DNA from: Euryodendron excelsum
Lineage: Eukaryota > Streptophyta > Magnoliopsida > Ericales > Pentaphylacaceae
DNA length: 64,000 nt
Direction of reading: 5' to 3'
Assembly (NCBI GenBank): GCA_033060915.1
Contig: CM065385.1
Span: 18,536,501 to 18,600,500, forward strand
The translations under genes and the position numbers were made by a program. Numbering within the stretch: position 1 is the stretch's first letter; every line of letters starts with the position of its first letter. The notes beneath the pieces were generated by a model. That model worked only from the letters and a program-made list of their open reading frames with translations, searched no databases and was not told the origin of the DNA. Shown piece after piece: positions 46,620 to 59,258 of this stretch.

Positions 46620-46745
46620 TCAGTTTCTTCGCCTACGGCCTCTTGATGGTTCCCCCGCACGGATCACCAACCGATCCTGGCACCACCTTAGGGAGTGGGC
46701 CTAGGTTTGAAGATCTAAAGATCGAGCCTTTTTAGGACACATTAG
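46620..46745 (+). other. Conserved GC-rich block near the primer site
   Basis: Contains 'tcgcctacggcctcttgatgg' type sequence and 'cggatcaccaaccgatcc'. It matches 6520-6640 in E1 at the same distance (about 0.45 kb) from the primer site. Non-coding. Confidence 0.45.
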
Positions 46746-48264
46746 TCAACCTTCAACCTCACGCTCATATAAACACCTTGCATAGCCAAACCTCTGCCAG
46801 ATTTAAGACACACGCACCATTTTCCAAAACCATGGAGAAAAGAGCGACTGCCTTTACTTTCCTTTGTACCTGCTCCTTCCTGTTGTTATAATGACTGTCT
46901 AACTGCTCATGCATGCATGTTTACTCCAACTGTATTCTCTTTTATTATACTCTATGCATCCATTTTCATGCATTCCATATTCCATGTTAAGACAAGAGGT
47001 CCAGAGTAACTCAAGTCATTACATTCTCATGTATATGATCAACCTAAAGAGAGTGACACCGAGGTTACTCTCCCTTGCATTAAACCAACCCAAACCCTAA
47101 GGGTTTCCATGTAACCCTAAGGAATCATTGCATGCATTTTAAGTCATCCTATAAGAGGGCCCCAATCCCTCTATGCTCACGGAGATAGGATTGCCAAGAA
47201 GACAAGGGGCAATCAATCAACAAGGTCTCTCAGCGACCTTCTCGTCATCGAATCCAACGAAGGCGAATCTGAGGACGCAAGAGTATTTTAGGATTTCTTA
47301 TGTAAAAGTAGATAGGTGGGAGTCCAAAGGAAAAATATTCTCCCTCCCCCTATTAAAGTGTACTTTGTCTCTTTTGTTTTAAACCCCAGAAGTTTAATGT
47401 ACCCCCTTTTCCGTAAATGAATAAATGTAAGAAATGAATATAGATACTTGCTCTACGGTAAGGTACTTGCACACAGGGGCAAACCCCTTATCTCCAAAAA
47501 TGAGCAAACACATCATGTTTAGTTTCTCTCTCAAGTAGGGGCACCCCTAGGACATGCATTGCATAAAAATCTTCAAATCAATGCACTAACTTCTCTTTTG
47601 TTTCTTGTCTTCTATCCTCCCCCTCCTCACCTCCAAATACCAAGAGAATCGAAGGCAGAAGCAAGATAAGAAGGGGGTTTTTCTAAACCATTCATTATAA
47701 TTATCATACTACTCACATGTTCACTTATGCTCATGCATCTATATCTATTCAGAGACAAGAATTCCAAGAAACTCAAGTCATTTTATTCTCATGCATCTAA
47801 TCAACCATAAAGAGAAAGGAATAATCCAATCTCATGTTAATCGAACTTACCAAAACTCCTAAGGGTTCTTAAACCCCAAGGATTCATGGCATGCATAGAA
47901 CCATATCTCGAGAAAAGCCCAAATCTCTCTCAGTTCATAGAGGTGGGATTGCCCAAATAAGGAAACATCAACCGGCCTACGTCGAAGAGGTATTATATTG
48001 CTTAATAGAGGCAAAACCCCACCTCCAAAATGGACTTGTCATCATACCTAGATTCTCTCAAAGAAAGGACCTCCATAGGACATGCATCATATAGAACCTC
48101 CAACTCCACATGCTAACTGCATTATATTTTTCTTTTTCTTTTTGTAAGTCAAAGAGCACAACTAAATTCATGAAATCCCTCTAGTACCCTACCAAATTCA
48201 AACTCATGGAAGGATGAGTCTATTTGTTAGAAGAGGCCAAACCTACATCAAGGAGTAAGAAGAA

Positions 48265-48495
48265 CTAATCATCTATCAACAAAACGTTACCTCCACACCA
48301 TGCCGCAACAACCACCGTCCATGCAACAGGAGGCTTCACCATTTGTAAAGTCCTATCAGACCCGTGCATTGCTATAAAAGAATCTCTTAACTTCCGAATG
48401 CATACCAAACACCACAAAAGATCTGTCAATTCGCCCTCCATCATTTGGTGATACACCCGGGGAATGAAATACCAAAGCAGTTGGCACAGTTTCAA
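48265..48495 (-). other. Short open frame conserved between E3 and E1 (unknown)
   Basis: The 76-codon frame has YHQMMEGELTDLLWCLVCIR and AWTVVVAAWCGGNVL. The E1 copy (4765-4956, plus) has the same frame with clear similarity, antisense to the element in both. The opposite strand is also open and similar, so conservation may only reflect recent common origin. No function proposed. Confidence 0.25.
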
Positions 48496-50519
48496 AACCC
48501 TATTAAGGGTTTCACCAAGAGGTCCACAAGAAAAATGAGGTTTTCATAAAATTTGTCTTTCTAGTTCTCACATATCTTCTTTAAATAAACATTGCATAAC
48601 ATGTAATTATGTTTTTAAATGAAAATAGGTAGTTCCCAGTTTATCCCCTTTGTCTTATACTCTTATGGACGCTTAAAGGATAGGATAGCATGGGTAACTT
48701 AGTCAAAGGAGTTAAAACCTTTGAGAGACTGAGTGAGAGATAGGAGGAAGGCAATCTCAACAAAGAAGTACGAATTTTATTGTAAAGGCAATACTAGCAT
48801 GATGTCCTAGCTAAGCGATGGGCAACTGAGTCCTCAAAATGATGAGAAGTCATTGTTCTATTTATCCCAAATAAGCACTACCTCTTGCTCAGCCCACTAG
48901 AGCCGTAAGTGATTTCTATTTTAATATCCCCAAACCAATAACCATCCCCCACATTAGGGTAAGCACAAAATAATTGACTTGATAGAATATGTAGGGGTTC
49001 ACTAGCAGAAACACACCATCTCTAGGAATATTGTCTAAATTTTATACTAAAGCTTTATAGACTAAGCAATTCAATTTGAAATTAGTAGAAGCACTTAATT
49101 CTGCTACCATACACAAAAATATCCCCTTTGCTTAACCCACTAGTGTCTCATAGAAAGCAAAAGATTTTTTGTCAACCATGATCTGAAACCATCCCCCCAC
49201 ACTGGGGCAGACAGGCAACAGAAGATTTGGCAAAGAATGTCATCGACCATCAACCTGAAGTAATGTGAAGGCTTTATGGATCAAGCAATCTTGTTCAAAA
49301 TGAAGAGAGGCCCTCATTTCAATTCCCATACAGTTAAAAGCAACCATTGTCAAACCTGTTGAGCCAGTTACTTTTTTTTCTCTAGAAAAAATCCCAACCT
49401 AAGAATCACCGCCCACAATGGGTTAAATTGAAATACTAAGAAAAGGATCTGAGAGAAATAAGTTGTGGAAATGTTCATCTCACAGAAAGCAAAAAGAAAG
49501 GGAAGAAACAGAAAAGCAAAGAGAAAAAGCTACCACGAGACAAGTCAAAAAAAAAAAAGAAAAAGAAAACAAAAAGGGAAAGAAAATGAAGGGGCAACTC
49601 CGTTAGAAGGTCAAGGATCAAACTAAAAGAAAGGTGAACTTCTTGAAGAATATATAGTTATTCAAAGGTGATCCTAGGTAACAAAGAAGTTCAGTAGAAG
49701 TAATAGGTTCGAGCATTTACCCTTTCTTGTAAAAACCCAAAACCATGGCCTACATTACAACCTTGTTAAAGTCCTCTCCGATTAAAAAAAAGATTGCTTG
49801 ATCTAATGAGCCAGACGTGTGGCTGAAGCTAGAGAAGGATATCAGAGGATGAAACCCCGCTGGAAGACTAAACAAGGATGGTGTGGATCTAAATCATATT
49901 AAAACAACATCAAATTTGAGCCTGTGTATCTTTTCATTCATAAACCCCTTAACATAGCCTACGTTACGGTCCAAATTAAAGTCCTCTCTAATCAAAGAAA
50001 ATTGCTTAGTCCAAATAAGCCTGAACAATACCAAGACAAGTAGAAGGAGAAAGGAGAACTAGAAAAGAATGCAGGGGCAATCTCATGCTCTGAAGTGTGC
50101 TTAGATGGTTTTGGTTTAAACAACCCACTAAAAGAAGATCTTTGAGCCTAAACATCCTTTCATTTCTTACAACCCCTAAACCTAGCCTACATTACGGTCC
50201 TAAAAGAAGTTTTCCCTGATTGAGGGCCTAACTATTTATCACTCTACAAAGGACATGCGAGTCGTTGCTTAAGCCACGATGGCATTTTGAAAATCTGAGA
50301 GAAAGAAAACCAAGTGAGGTAAAAAAAATCCCTAATAGCAACCCTGTAGAAAGTAAGGATAGGATAGCAAACTAAAGGGTCAAGATCTCTGGATAATGGT
50401 GCAAATGTTATCACACCCCGATAAGAATGAGACAAAACTGAATGGGGCAGAATCCTAAAAGGGAAACAGAATCCTGAGAGTATGGGCCCTGGGGCAATCT
50501 TGGGACATTCTTTGTAAAT

Positions 50520-50830
50520 GACCTCTATACATGTAGTACTAATGTATCCATGACATGTATTACCTGTACATCCATTAAATTCCTGTGTAGTTTGTATCTA
50601 TTCATGCATGGCATGCATTCAATTACATTCTTGTAGGTGCATTCATCCAAAGGTATAACATGCATTCAATTCTATTTCTGTATGGACCTGTGCATTCGTA
50701 ACAAAAAGTAGAACATGTATTCAATTCAATTCATATATAAACCCGTGCATTCATAAAAAATAGGTCATACATCTAATTCCATGTGTATTAATAAAAAAGA
50801 TAAAAAGTATAACATACATTCACCCCTTTG
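50520..50830. repeat. Degenerate minisatellite-like block
   Basis: Repeats of 'acatgcattcaattc..tgtg' about 60 bp apart, the inverted match of 500-900. Confidence 0.55.
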
Positions 50831-50959
50831 CCTGTGCATTTTTAGAATTGCCATAAGTAAACTATTTTTGTACAAAAACTAACTCTATGTCTTACTCTCT
50901 CTCTCAAATAAGAAACAAGGAATAGGGTAAAATGCAAAAAGTAGCTAAAGTCACCACTC

Positions 50960-51780
50960 AGACATCTACAGCATCGGCTCACACCTCAGAAAGCTCAAAT
51001 TTCCATGGCTGATAAGAAACAGAGAATAGGTCAATGGCCCACCCTCGACCTCCCTAATCAAATGACTCCTGACTCGAGATACCATGTATGTTGAAAAAGA
51101 GGAGCAATGAATAATTGTCCGATTGCCTAAAACTGGAATATTGGAGCACATCCCCGAAAATGAGCATCGACCCCCTGCTGAAGTCTAGAAAGGCTTACGA
51201 AGATCTTTCCTACAACCATAGGAGCATATAAGTACCCTAGACAAATCTTGGCAAGTGGTACAGATAACCGACAGTTGATCAGGTCATCTCCCGCGCAAAA
51301 ACGTCAACAAGTTCAGGAGAAGCAGAGCTAGGGCTCCATGATGACTGACCAATCTTAAGAAGTATACCAATCCCCTATCCGTCGCAAACTCAAAATGAGA
51401 GAAACACGAACTTCACTGGGACATAAGGAAACTGGGGTAGCAGATCAGAAAAAAAGGCTACACAACGGAGCCCAAGCTGAGAAGAGACAATCGTGGTACA
51501 ACCATCAGGAGAAGTAGGTCCTACAATGTCAGTTGAACCATCCCAAAGACCTAGGAGGAAGCCATACTCATGGGGAGTAGGGGCAAGCTCACATTCCCCA
51601 AAACAGAAGAGAGACGGGTCAGGTGGCCAAAAGGGAACCACTGCCAGAAAACAAGTTGTACCAATAGGACAAAAGCCACTCAATCGAAGGACTGACGAAA
51701 GATATCCTGCTCATCCGGAGGATAACTGTCATGCCAAGCTCCCAGCCAAGTCAAAACTGCATCAGCCATCCTGAAAAGGT
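50960..51780 (-). pseudogene. DUF7745-like accessory gene (antisense) in E3
   Basis: On the minus strand a start-like region (near 51770) leads into WHDSYPPD..., then FWPPDPSLFCFGECELAPTP and HEYGFLLGL (51683-51390), then after frame changes YAPMVVGKIFVSLSRL near 51200 and YMVSRVRSHLIREVEGG in 51151-50966. The order matches DUF7745: an N-terminal helix region, 'FWDP....F.FG..ELTPT.EEY', then the '..P.I.AETF.SL' block. It is about the right length (roughly 270 codons) but carries several stops and shifts. It is antisense to E3 and lies 3' of the internal region, the usual place for extra antisense frames in Tat-type elements. Confidence 0.68.
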
Positions 51781-51819
51781 AAGCCAAGGTAAGAGATGTC
51801 AATATACGGTATATGCAGA

Positions 51820-51880
51820 TAAAAAAATAATAATAATAATAATAAAATAAATAAAGAAATAATCAAAACAAACAAAAAAT
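51820..51880. repeat. (AAT)n/(AAAT)n microsatellite
   Basis: Runs of aataataat and aaataaat. The left copy is at 39590-39660. Confidence 0.8.
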
Positions 51881-51906
51881 AATAAAATAACATAAAAAAA
51901 TTTTCA

Positions 51907-52110
51907 AATTCTAAGTCAAAATGAATTTCCTACACATTTTGATTTTAAATCCAATTCTAAGTCAAAATAAATTTCCTACACATTTTGATTTTAAATCCAA
52001 TTCTAAGTCAAAATAAATTTCCTACACATTTTGATTTTAAATCTAATTTTAAGTCAAAATAAATTTCCTACACATTTTGTTTTAAACTTTTCATTCAAAG
52101 TCAAAACGAA
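51907..52110. repeat. 46 bp tandem repeat, second copy
   Basis: Four units of the repeat at 39676-39930. Confidence 0.9.
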
Positions 52111-53079
52111 TTTTCTATACGTTTTGTCCGAAAATTCCAAATGAGTCCTAAGTCAAAATTTCAAAATCTTCCAGTCATAATTCATCCTAAGCTTTTTCTA
52201 TCCTAATCAAGATTTTCTAAAAAATTCTTCCTCCACAAAGTTTTCTTCAAACTGAATTCTTAAATTTTCAATCTTTCGAAATTCTCATCAAAATCCCGAG
52301 TTTTCCAAAGTCAAAATCTGTTTTCAAAACATGTCCCTTTCCCAAATTTTTCTTTCAATAGTTTTAAGGCCCCTGAGTTTTTCGAGGTCTTCTCCGCCAA
52401 AAAAGCCCCATCCTCAATGGTTTTATATATTTTTCCTTCAAAATGATTTTTTATACCAAAATTTCTCCAACCCTTTTTCTAAATTTCTAAAATTTTGGTA
52501 GAGTTTTGTTTAAAAACGGCCCCTACAACACCTACCACATCAATACAAAACACAAACCATACACTTCTGTCGCGCCCAGATTTTTCGCGCCCGAGGAATA
52601 CTCACCCAAGCGGGAAAAACGCTGTACTCTCTCGTTAGAACTCACCCTCCTAAAAGAATGAGTGCGACTAGGTTTGAATTGAAAAAAATTGATTTGAATA
52701 AAGGGCTTTTGAAAAACATTTGGAGTCGCCACCTAACTTGATTAAGGTGAGTTAGGTCACCTAAAAACTAGGCATAATCCGAAGACTACACTTAGGGTTT
52801 TTGAAAACGATTTTTGAAAATATCTCCTCAAGAGAGGGTTTTTTAGAAAAACAGGTTGTTTGGCAACCTTTGGAAAACATTTAGCCCTTTTTTAGAAAAA
52901 TAACTCCTTTTTGGTCTTTGAAACAGTGATTCTAAGTTCGGAGGTTGGTTACGTGTAGGGAAGACGCACTAAGCTATCACCCTACCCCGCCCTTTCGGTA
53001 CTTACATGTCAATCTACCCTAGATTCACCTATGAGAGTCTTTAACTAACTATAGTTCAACCCTATTCACTTTTAGAAAA

Positions 53080-55280
53080 ACAATGTTTGAAAAATATGAT
53101 GCATGATATGCAAGCAATAGAAAAGAATTGAAAAATAGATTTAAAAAGAGATTGCTTTGATTTGAAAATAGATTTGAAAAGATGGAATTGAAATTGGAAA
53201 TTTTAAAAATTTTAAAATAGAAATTTGAAAATGGAAAGTTTGAGAAATTTGGAAATAGAAAGTTTGAAAGTAGATGGAAATTTGAGATTTGAAAAGATTT
53301 TGAAAACCACACCCATGAGGGTGGAATTGAAAGTTTGAAAGGTATTGTGACCGCACCTATGAAGGTTGCCTACGTATCCCTTTGGGGGAATCAGGTCAGT
53401 CGTAGTTCGGACCGGAGTCCGATTGAAAATAGAAGAGTGGATTTGAAGAGAGAGATTGGATTGGAAGAAAAAGATTGAATTGAAAATTGGATTTGACTTG
53501 AGATTAGAAAAGGAGATTGGAAATTGAAACTGGAAAGATTGGACTTTGATTTGAAAAGATTGATTTTGGAAAGACTTGGTTTTGGAAAGATGGAGGTTTA
53601 GGAAACCTAGACTTAGGAAAAGCTTGACTCGACTTGGAAGGTTTAGGAGATTAGGAAAGGTTAGATTTAGGAAATGTTTGAATTAGGAAATGTTCGATTT
53701 AGGAAAGTTTCGAATTAGAAAAGTTTCATTTTTGGAAAGTTTTGAAATTAGGAAAGTTTTAGGTTTAGGAAAGTTTTCGAAAAAGGAAAGGTTTTCAGAT
53801 TAGGAAAGTTCCCAAATTAGGAAAGTTTTGAATTTAGAAATGTTTTGAAAAAGGGAAGTTTTGAATTTGGAAAGCTTTGAAAACAAGGAAGTTTTGAAAA
53901 TAAGAAAAGTTTCGTTTTGGGAAAGGTTTGAAAAAGGAAAGTTTTCAATTTAGGAAATGTTTGAAAAAAAAAGGAAGTTTCAACTTAAGAAAGTCTTGAA
54001 TTTAGAAAGTTTTGAATTTAGAAAAGTCTTAAATTTGGAAAGATTTGAAGTTTAAGAGAGTTTAGAATTTAGAAAGTTATAGGTTTAGAAAGATTCAACT
54101 TAAGAAAATTTTGAATTTAGGAAACTTAGAATTTTAGAAAGATTTGAAATTTAGAAAGTTTAGGATTTAGAAAGTTTTAGAGTTTGAATTTTGGAAAATC
54201 TTGAAATTAGGAAATGTTTGAGTTTAGGAAAGATTTGAAAGCTTGAATTTGAAAAAGATTTTGGAAAATGGTAGAATTAGGAAAGGGTTGAATTAGGAAA
54301 GATTTGAAAGTTGAGTTTTAAAACTTAGGAAAGATTTTTATGTTCAAGTTTAGGAAACTTAAGATTTAGGAAAACGGAAGTTTAGGAAGGATTTGAATTA
54401 AGAAAGAGTTGGATTTTGAAATTTAAGGAAAGATTTAAAATTTAGGTTTAGGAAACTTATGGTTTAGGAAGGAATTGAATTAGGAAAGGTTTAGATTAAG
54501 AAGAGATTGGATTTGGTTTCTAAAAGAGAAAGGTTGGATTTTGTTTCCAAAAACGGAGGACGGGACCTAGTTTCCAAAACGGGGAGATTTGATTCGGTTT
54601 CCTAAAGGGAAGATAGGATTTGATAAGGATTTGGAAAAGGAGATTCTAGAAACCCTAGTTTTGAAAAATTATAGTTTTGACGTAGAAAATAGGTTTTGGA
54701 AACATGTATGGTTTTGATGTAGAAAACGAGAGATTTTGGAAACCTAGGTTTGGGGCAAAGTTTGAAAATCATATTTTTGGAAAGAAAATTAGGGTTTCCT
54801 AATTGTGGGTTATAGGGCTTGACTTGGGCTCTAAGAAAAGAGTTTTTTGGAAAGTGCGTTTTTAGACACGAAGGTTTTCTAAAAGGGAATCCTAGGGGGG
54901 AGACTTTTGGAAAGTGAATTTGAAGAGGGAGTTTTTGGAAAAAGATTTTAAAAGAGGAGTTTTGGAAAGTGTGTTTTTAGAAACGTAGATTTTAGAAAGA
55001 AGATCCTAGAGGAGGGTTTCTAGAAGGAAAATTTTGGAAAGAGAGTTTTTGGAAAGATTTTTAGGAGAGATTTTTTTTAGGAAAGTGAATCTAGGGAGTG
55101 ATTTTAGAAAGTGAATTTTGAGGAAAAGATTTTGGAGAGGAGTTGAAAAAGAGAGTTTTGAAAAATAGATTTTTGAAGGGAGTTTTTGGAAAGCATTTTG
55201 GAGAGGAGAGCTTTAGGAAAGTATGTTGAAAAAGAAGATTTTTAGGAAGAGATTTTTAAAGAGAGTTTTTAGAAGGTGTA
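53080..55280 (-). repeat. Purine-rich tract of E4
   Basis: Same module as at 7600-9560 and 16830-18930. Confidence 0.8.
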
Positions 55281-56174
55281 AAAACATCTCACTTTCCTAA
55301 AGTAATTCTAACCATAAGAAGGCTAGAACCACTTCAGGAAAGCGATTTTGAAAACAACAAGATTTGAAAATATAGACCATAAAAGGTCACTTTTAATGTA
55401 ACACTTTCCTAAAGCAATCCTAGCCATGGAAAGGCTAGAATCACCCTAGGATTGTGATTTTGAAAACATGTTTTTTTTTTTTTTAAAAAAAGAGCTTTTG
55501 ATGCAATTTTGAAAACAAGCTTGAAAACGCTTTGAAAAACAACTTTGAAAAAGAGTTTTGGAAGATGCAAGACTATGATATGCACAATGCAATTTGGGGT
55601 CGTGAACATACAAGGTTAAGGCTTCACCACATAATCAAGGGGGCCGGACCCACGTGGTCTTTGGTTAGACTAGAAGAAAGCCTCCAACACGGTGACTCTC
55701 CCATAGTCCAATCCTACACATGGACCGGGAATCCCCTTGTTTCAAGCATGCAAAGAAAGGGCGGGAAAGAGATGGGGGATTAAAATAAAGAAAACCCAAG
55801 TGGGTTGGAGAGAGAAGAGAGAGGGGGGAAGTGCAGAAAATTAAATAGGGAGCCTACCTTGTCTCTTGTTTATTTTGCGCGCCGTGCAGTCTTCGGTCTT
55901 CGGTCTTCGGTCTTGATCTTCACCTTTAGTCTTCAAGGATTGTCTTCAAGCTTTGGATGGTAGCTCTTCAAGTCTTCGAAGGGTGGTTGAAGGCTAGTGT
56001 ATGAGTGTATGGGGGAGTGTATGAGTGTATAGGAGGCTAGGGTTTGTGTATAGTGGCTAGGGTTTGGGAAAACCTAGGGAGGCTAGGGTTTTGGAGGTGC
56101 TCGAGCTCTGTATATCGAAATATGAGATTCTTAGGTTAAGTTTGCAGATCCCTTTCACGTTGATCGAGGCTCTG

Positions 56175-56182
56175 TATTTATA
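56175..56182 (-). promoter_or_regulatory. TATA box of E4 LTR
   Basis: TATAAATA on minus, followed by 'cagagcctcgatc'. Confidence 0.65.
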
Positions 56183-56234
56183 GAAGTTGGACAAGCCTGG
56201 CGCCTGTTGCAGTGGCGCCAGGGCAAAATTTATA

Positions 56235-56292
56235 CTGGCGCCACTAGGAGTGGCGCCAGGCCATTTTTTGGCTTGGTGCCACTGCTAGTGGC
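56235..56292. repeat. GGCGCC inverted repeats upstream of the E4 TATA
   Basis: Arms ctggcgccact and agtggcgccag with spacer agg (56235-56259), then a second, near-perfect one ('tggtgccactgctagtggcg', 56276-56295). Confidence 0.88.
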
Positions 56293-56780
56293 GCCAGCCA
56301 TTTAGGAAACAATTAAGGTCGGCAAGCAACATATCTTTGACTAGATTTGGGCGCCTGTACTAGTGACTACCATGTAAACTTTAGCCTGGCTTCACTAGGA
56401 GTGACTCCGGAAAGTCCGGGAATGATTTGAAGGAGTCAGGAATGACCCGGAAGGCCGAAAAGGAGCAGGAACACTCAAAATAGTGTCTTGGAGGTATTTG
56501 ACTTGAAAAATGAAGATAAGGCGAGTCGAAAAGGTTGACCGGGCCTTTAGGGGCAAAACGGTCAATCGGACTAGGAAACTGCCGGGGCGAACCCGGATTG
56601 TCCCGAAAAAAGACTTGGGATCTGGGAACATTATTTAGAATGTTCCCAGAGGTTGCCGGCTTGATTCCCAGGGCTGGCGTGGTCGGAAATGGAGACTGGC
56701 CCACCAGGGGCAAAACGGTCATTTTGTACCGGGTTGGCCGGAACTAACTCGGAATGGTCCGGAAAGGTAAAGGGAGGTTG

Positions 56781-57250
56781 AGAACACTATAAAAAGTATT
56801 CTCGGGACATTACCGGTTTGATACCCAGAGCCGGTGTGGTCGAAGAAGGAGACCGGCCCTCGAGGGGCAAAACGGTCATTTTGCATCGGGTTGGCCGGAA
56901 CTAACTCGGAATGGTCCAGAAAGGTAAAGGGAGGTTGAGAACACTATAAAAAGTATTCTCGGGACATTACCGGTTTGATACCCAGAGCCGGTGTGGTCGA
57001 AGAAGGAGACCGGCCCTCTAGGGGTAAAATGGTCATTTTGTACCAGGTTGGCTGGAACTGACTCGGAATGATCCAGAAAGAGAAGGGAAGGTTGAGAATA
57101 CTATAAAAAGTATTCTCAGAAGGTTACCGGTTTAATACCCAGAGCCGGTGTGGTTCCCGGGGCGTTCGGATGCCTAGGGGCAAAATGGTCATCTTGACCG
57201 GAAAAGGGTCCAAAGGGTAATTTGGTCATTTTTCACCGAAGTGAGCTAAC
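56781..57250. repeat. 157 bp tandem repeat
   Basis: Units starting 'agaacactataaaaagtatt' at 56781 and 56938 and a third at 57095, an exact 157 bp spacing. A more diverged unit lies upstream. Each includes 'gggcaaaacggtcattttg'. E2 has about one such unit here. Confidence 0.9.
57094..57117. repeat. Perfect 9+6+9 inverted repeat around ATAAAA
   Basis: Arms gagaatact and agtattctc with ataaaa between. Related, less perfect copies are at each 157 bp unit start and at about 10999 and 20386. Confidence 0.88.
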
Positions 57251-57337
57251 AGACATGGGTATTGACCTAGGTTTTGAGTGTTTCCGCCACTCGGACGGGG
57301 TTGAGTATTTCCGCTACTCGGACGGGGTTGACGATTT

Positions 57338-57690
57338 GAGAGTACTTCCGCTACTCTAACGGTTCTGTGAGTATTTCCGCTACTCTAACGGTTCTGTGAG
57401 TACTTCCGCTACTCTAACGGTTCTGTGAGTATTTCCGCTACTCTAACGGTTCTGTGAGTATTTCCGCTACTCTAACGGTTTTGTGAGTACTTCCGCTACT
57501 CTAACGGTTCTGTGAGTATTTCCGCTACTCTAACGGTTCTGTAAGTATTTCCGCTACTCTAACGGGTCTGTGAGTATTTCCGCTACTCTAACGGTTATGT
57601 GAGTATTTTTGCTACTCTAATGGCTCTGTGAGTATTTCCGCTACTCTAACGGTTTTGTGAGTATTTCCGCTACTCTAACGGTTGAGTAGT
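57338..57690. repeat. 29 bp tandem array, first block (about 12 units)
   Basis: Unit 'gtgagtatttccgctactct' + 'aacggttct', 29 bp, about 12 copies with few changes. Confidence 0.95.
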
Positions 57691-57852
57691 TTTGCTACTC
57701 GGACCGTCCCGAGGAATAAACTGTCTCGAGAGAGGGATTGGAAAGGGATCTTATCGTCTCCGAAGAGACGTGCCTGGATTGGAACCATCTCGAGGAATAA
57801 ACTGTCTCGAGAGAGGAATTGGAAAGGGGTCTTACCGACTCCGAAGAGACAT

Positions 57853-58080
57853 GCCTGGGTTTTGAGTGTTTCCGCCACTCTAACGGTGTTGTGAGTGTTT
57901 CCGCCACTCTGACGGTTTTGTGAGTGTTTCCGCCACTCTGACGATTTTGTGAGTGTTTCCTCCACCACTCTGACGGTTTGGTGAGTGTTTCCGCCACTCT
58001 GACGGTTTGGTGAGTGTTTCCGCCACTCTGACGGTTTGGTGAGTGTTTCCGCCACTCTGACAATTTTGTGAGTGTTTTAC
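57853..58080. repeat. 29 bp tandem array, second block (about 8 units)
   Basis: Variant unit 'gtgagtgtttccgccactct' + 'gacggtttg', about 8 copies, one with a 3 bp gain. The 70-168 aa open frames across it are false, repeat-derived. Confidence 0.95.
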
Positions 58081-59258
58081 TACTCGGACCATCTCGAGTA
58101 ATAAACTGTCTTGAGAGAGGGATCGGAATTGGAATAAGAAAGGACAATGCCCCTAAGGGCATTTTGGTCATTTTGCCTCTATTTGGGCCTAACAGGCCCA
58201 CGAAGCGATGAAAAGATGGAATTTGAAACTAGAGAATTGGATTCGATAGGAATATGCCCAAAATGACTTGAAAACAAGTCTGGACGGAGTGTAGACTGCC
58301 GAGCGGTCAAAAATGGGGTGCTTACAACTTCACAACGTCATAATCATATAACATCAACATCCGCGCATAATTTCCAAATTTTTCAATTTTTCAAAACACA
58401 TGTTTTCTTATTCACTAAGTTAATGGCTTTCAAAGATGTCCTAAAATTCTTAAAAATTGTTTCAAATATTTTATAAAATATTTCCAAATTTTTCTAAATT
58501 TTACACTCTAAAATTTTATCAATTTCTTAAATTTTCTTAATTTTTCAAGTATTTTTTTATTTGTCAAAAAATCAAAAATTCACTGAGTTTTCAAAAAATC
58601 ACGAAACTTCATACGATTCTTAAACACATTTTTCGAAGGCACACGGTATAAAAATCTAGCCTAAAAGCTCAACGCCCAAAGTTATAGGGATAAACCCTCA
58701 ATTCCTGCAGAAATCCCCTTCACATAATCATGTAAAATCACTCAAATTCAATCAAACAAGCACTAAAATGCATAAATAACTTCACCACAATGTGCAAAAT
58801 ATATCAAAACATTAATTTCCACTGTTTACATGGCTCAAACGGAATTCTACACATCAAAATCGACATAAAATAAAAAACTCACCTCTTAAAGTTCTTTGGC
58901 GAAATGTTCTCTTCCAGTGACTTTTCCGGTGACGATGTCTACTTTTGGTAATCCCTCGTGGTCCCTAAGAAGTGTTCCTCCAGTGTCTAGGTCGGTTTCC
59001 TCACAAGGCCTTTCGATTTTCCACAAACTCTACAACTTCCGCAAGTGTTCGAACCAGAAAATGTTGCTGGTGCCAATTCCAAATTCTAGGCAGTTTTCCC
59101 CTCTTTCCCGCCAAAACTCGATTTCAAAGGCCTTTTAGGCAGCAATATCCATTTCCAAGCTCCCGTTTTCGAAAATTTTCAAAGTCCGTCCCTCCGACCG
59201 CCTCACGGTCAACATGAGACCCTTACTCTACCATTTTCTGTCTTCAACAAGCAAAGAC

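Larger units (their letters stand above)
52568..58326 (-). mobile_element. Family-E solo LTR E4 (5759 bp, TSD acttc)
   Basis: On the minus strand it starts TGTAAGCACCCC (58326) and ends GGGCGCGACA (52568). The direct repeat acttc flanks it (52563-52567 and 58327-58331). The sister sequence at 40375 shows the site without the insertion. It is the longest family-E LTR here because of enlarged 29 bp and 157 bp arrays. It has a TATA box, GGCGCC inverted repeats and a pyrimidine-rich (sense) tract. No internal sequence. Oriented opposite to its host E3. Confidence 0.95.

Noticed and set aside
57338..58080. CRISPR-like array
   Set aside because: Units are contiguous with no unique spacers, and the setting is a plant retrotransposon LTR.
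57675..58201. Up to 168-codon open frames with repeated Asn/Arg/Gln motifs
   Set aside because: Translation of the 29 bp array; no start context or family match.
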